Both the position numbers and the translations under genes were made by a program. Below are positions 33,256 to 34,647 of a stretch of 34,647 nt of DNA, piece after piece. The notes beneath the pieces are model-generated. The model was given only the letters and a program-made list of their open reading frames with translations. It had not been told where the DNA came from and searched no databases. Source of the stretch: a virus; the IMG/VR virus record IMGVR_UViG_3300032116_000721, positions 1-34,647 of that record. One strand, 5' to 3'. Numbering within the stretch: the stretch's first letter is position 1; each line of letters opens with the position of its first letter.

Positions 33256-33516
33256 ATGTTAAAACCACAGTCAATTAGATCAGGAGTTATCATTTATGTC
33301 AATGGTAAACCTGTAGAAAAACAAGTTATACTAGATTTAAGTAATGAATGGAGTGAAAGACAAGAAACTCTATTTAGAAAAACACTTAAAGATGGAGGAG
33401 AAATAACAATTAAAGGAATGAATATTAGAGTTATTCCTCAAGAAAAAATATTAAATTCAAAAGGAGAAAAAGATTCAAAACCCCCTAAAGGTCCAGCAGC
33501 GGACGATAGATTTTAA
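33256..33516 (+). CDS. Hypothetical small protein between nrdB and nrdA (86 aa)
   Basis: An 86-residue protein placed between the two ribonucleotide reductase genes behind an AAAATAAAGTT leader. The first half is beta-like (SGVIIYVNGKPVEKQVI), then a charged helix (NEWSERQETLFRKTLKD), a short beta hairpin (GGEITIKGMNIRVI) and a Lys/Pro-rich disordered tail. It lacks the Cys-x-x-Cys motif of a glutaredoxin or thioredoxin, so it is not an obvious RNR reductant. Family unknown. Close packing suggests co-expression with the RNR. Confidence 0.65.
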   Translation: MLKPQSIRSGVIIYVNGKPVEKQVILDLSNEWSERQETLFRKTLKDGGEITIKGMNIRVIPQEKILNSKGEKDSKPPKGPAADDRF

Positions 33517-33525
33517 AATAAAATT

Positions 33526-34647
33526 ATGAGTATACAAGTAGACACAAGCAAATGGCTTAAAGGTAAAAATTATCCTGAATGGATGGATGATATTGCAATC
33601 AGCATGATTTCAAAAGGTTATCTTATATATGATGAAGATGTATTTGATGCTTTTAAGCGAGTAAGTAAAGCCGCCGCTCGTAGATTAAAACGTAAAGATT
33701 TACAACCATTCTTTTATGAAGCAATAGTTAAAAATTGGTTATGTTTAGCTTCACCTGTTTTATCAAATTTAGGAACAGAACGTGGAATGCCTATTTCATG
33801 TTTTGGAATTGATGTTGATGATTCAATTGAAGGAATAGCAGATGCCAATTCAGAATTAATGCGTTTATCTTCCCAAGGTGGAGGAGTTGGAATCGGAGTA
33901 TCTCGTATTAGAGGTAGAGGTAAACAAATTAAAGATAATGGTGTAAGTGAAGGTGTTGTTCCTTGGTGTAAAATCTATGACTCAACAATTTTAGCTACAA
34001 ATCAAGGGTCAGTTAGAAGAGGAGCAGCCTCAGTTAATTTAAGTATTCATCATCCTGATATTGAAGAATTTTTAGGTATTCGTAGACCAAAAGGTGATGT
34101 TAATAGACAATGTTTGAATTTACATCAGTGTGTTGTTATTGATGATAAGTTTATGCAAATGGTTGAAGATAAAGACCCTAAAGCATTAAAATTGTGGGGT
34201 GAAATATTAAAAACACGTCTTGAAACAGGCGAACCTTATCTTATGTATGAAGACAATGTTAATAATGCAAGCCCTGAAGCATATAAACAAAATAACTTAA
34301 AAGTTACAATGACTAACATATGCTCAGAGATTTCACTTTATACAGATCCTTTACATTCATTTATTTGTTGTTTATCATCACTTAATTTAGCTCGTTGGGA
34401 TGAATGGAAAGATCATAAATTTGAAAATGGAATGACATTACCTGAATTAGCTTGTTGGTTTTTGGAAGGTGTTTTGCAAGAATTTATTGATAGGGCTAAA
34501 AATATCAAGTTTATGGAAAACACAGTTCGATCAGCTACTAAAGGTAGAGCAATTGGAATTGGTGTTTTAGGTTGGCATACTTATTTACAGTCAAAAAATG
34601 TTCCATTTGTAGGTATTCAAGCAAGTGCTTATACAAGAATTATGTTT
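33526..34647 (+). CDS. nrdA: Ribonucleotide reductase class I large subunit NrdA, 3' end cut by window edge
   Basis: The ATG at 33526 opens a frame that runs to the last base (374 codons visible). Catalytic residues are present: C92 in MPISCFGID (first redox Cys), N264, C266 and E268 in TNICSEISL, and C281 in CCLSSLNLAR (partner Cys). Also visible are SSQGGGVGIGVSRIRGRG and QGSVRRGAASVNL, the effector/substrate loop regions of class I enzymes. The protein starts close to the catalytic barrel: C92 corresponds to E. coli C225, so the N-terminal ATP-cone domain that senses ATP/dATP is missing. The remaining C-terminal part, including the tail cysteines, lies outside the window. Confidence 0.92.
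   Translation, partial: MSIQVDTSKWLKGKNYPEWMDDIAISMISKGYLIYDEDVFDAFKRVSKAAARRLKRKDLQPFFYEAIVKNWLCLASPVLSNLGTERGMPISCFGIDVDDSIEGIADANSELMRLSSQGGGVGIGVSRIRGRGKQIKDNGVSEGVVPWCKIYDSTILATNQGSVRRGAASVNLSIHHPDIEEFLGIRRPKGDVNRQCLNLHQCVVIDDKFMQMVEDKDPKALKLWGEILKTRLETGEPYLMYEDNVNNASPEAYKQNNLKVTMTNICSEISLYTDPLHSFICCLSSLNLARWDEWKDHKFENGMTLPELACWFLEGVLQEFIDRAKNIKFMENTVRSATKGRAIGIGVLGWHTYLQSKNVPFVGIQASAYTRIMF

Noticed and set aside
33256-33516. Glutaredoxin/thioredoxin reductant for the RNR
   Set aside because: The protein contains no Cys-x-x-Cys motif, and in fact no cysteine.

Overview
The window is a segment of a T4-like contractile-tailed bacteriophage (myophage) genome. It is very AT-rich, every convincing gene is on the + strand, and genes abut or overlap with almost no spare DNA. 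The T4-family assignment rests on recognisable homologues of gp13, gp14, gp15, gp18 (sheath), gp19 (tube), a gp26-type protein, gp32, UvsX, the T4 RNase H/FEN family and gp41. The host cannot be read directly. Start codons sit behind A-rich leaders (often AATAAARTTATG) with almost no Shine-Dalgarno sequence, and one intergenic region matches the Bacteroidota TTTG / TAnnTTTG promoter. A Bacteroidota (for example aquatic flavobacterial) host is therefore the best inference.

Layout. (1) 1-3809: tail-fibre genes, the first cut by the left edge, rich in ASY and TGS repeats. (2) 3843-6449: neck and tail completion genes gp13-gp14-gp15. (3) 6475-9517: a second fibre cassette of four genes, ending in a fibre with 13 YadA-head-like SHAEG repeats. 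(4) 9588-13653: a small coiled-coil gene, sheath, tube, and a gp26-like gene overlapping a second reading frame in the position where tail assembly chaperones usually lie. (5) 13697-25960: an 890-aa tape measure, small and large tail-tip/baseplate proteins, a LysM-like gp53-type protein, and a 1396-aa hub fused to two peptidoglycan-hydrolase domains. (6) 26009-32292: replication and recombination genes: a short divergent family-A DNA polymerase, gp32-like SSB, UvsX, 5'-3' exonuclease and gp41 helicase. (7) 32294-34647: class I ribonucleotide reductase, nrdB then nrdA, the latter cut by the right edge.

How it fits together. Regions 1-5 build the adsorption and injection machine: fibres bind the cell, the sheath contracts around the tube, and the hub carries a CHAP-like cysteine peptidase and an M15-type metallopeptidase to open the cell wall. 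Regions 6-7 copy the genome and make dNTPs. A motif close to ATATTTATAAYA recurs in nine intergenic positions, mostly 20-40 nt before a start codon, and is probably the phage's own promoter. Two hairpin terminators sit directly upstream of two of these motifs.

The points most worth a second look are the gp26/downstream-frame overlap bracketed by two T7 runs, the repeated promoter motif, the dual-hydrolase hub, and the family-A polymerase with unusual motifs A and C beside an otherwise T4-like replication set. No tRNA, CRISPR array, insertion sequence, integrase or attachment site was seen. The longest stretch without a gene is 138 nt (27756-27893).
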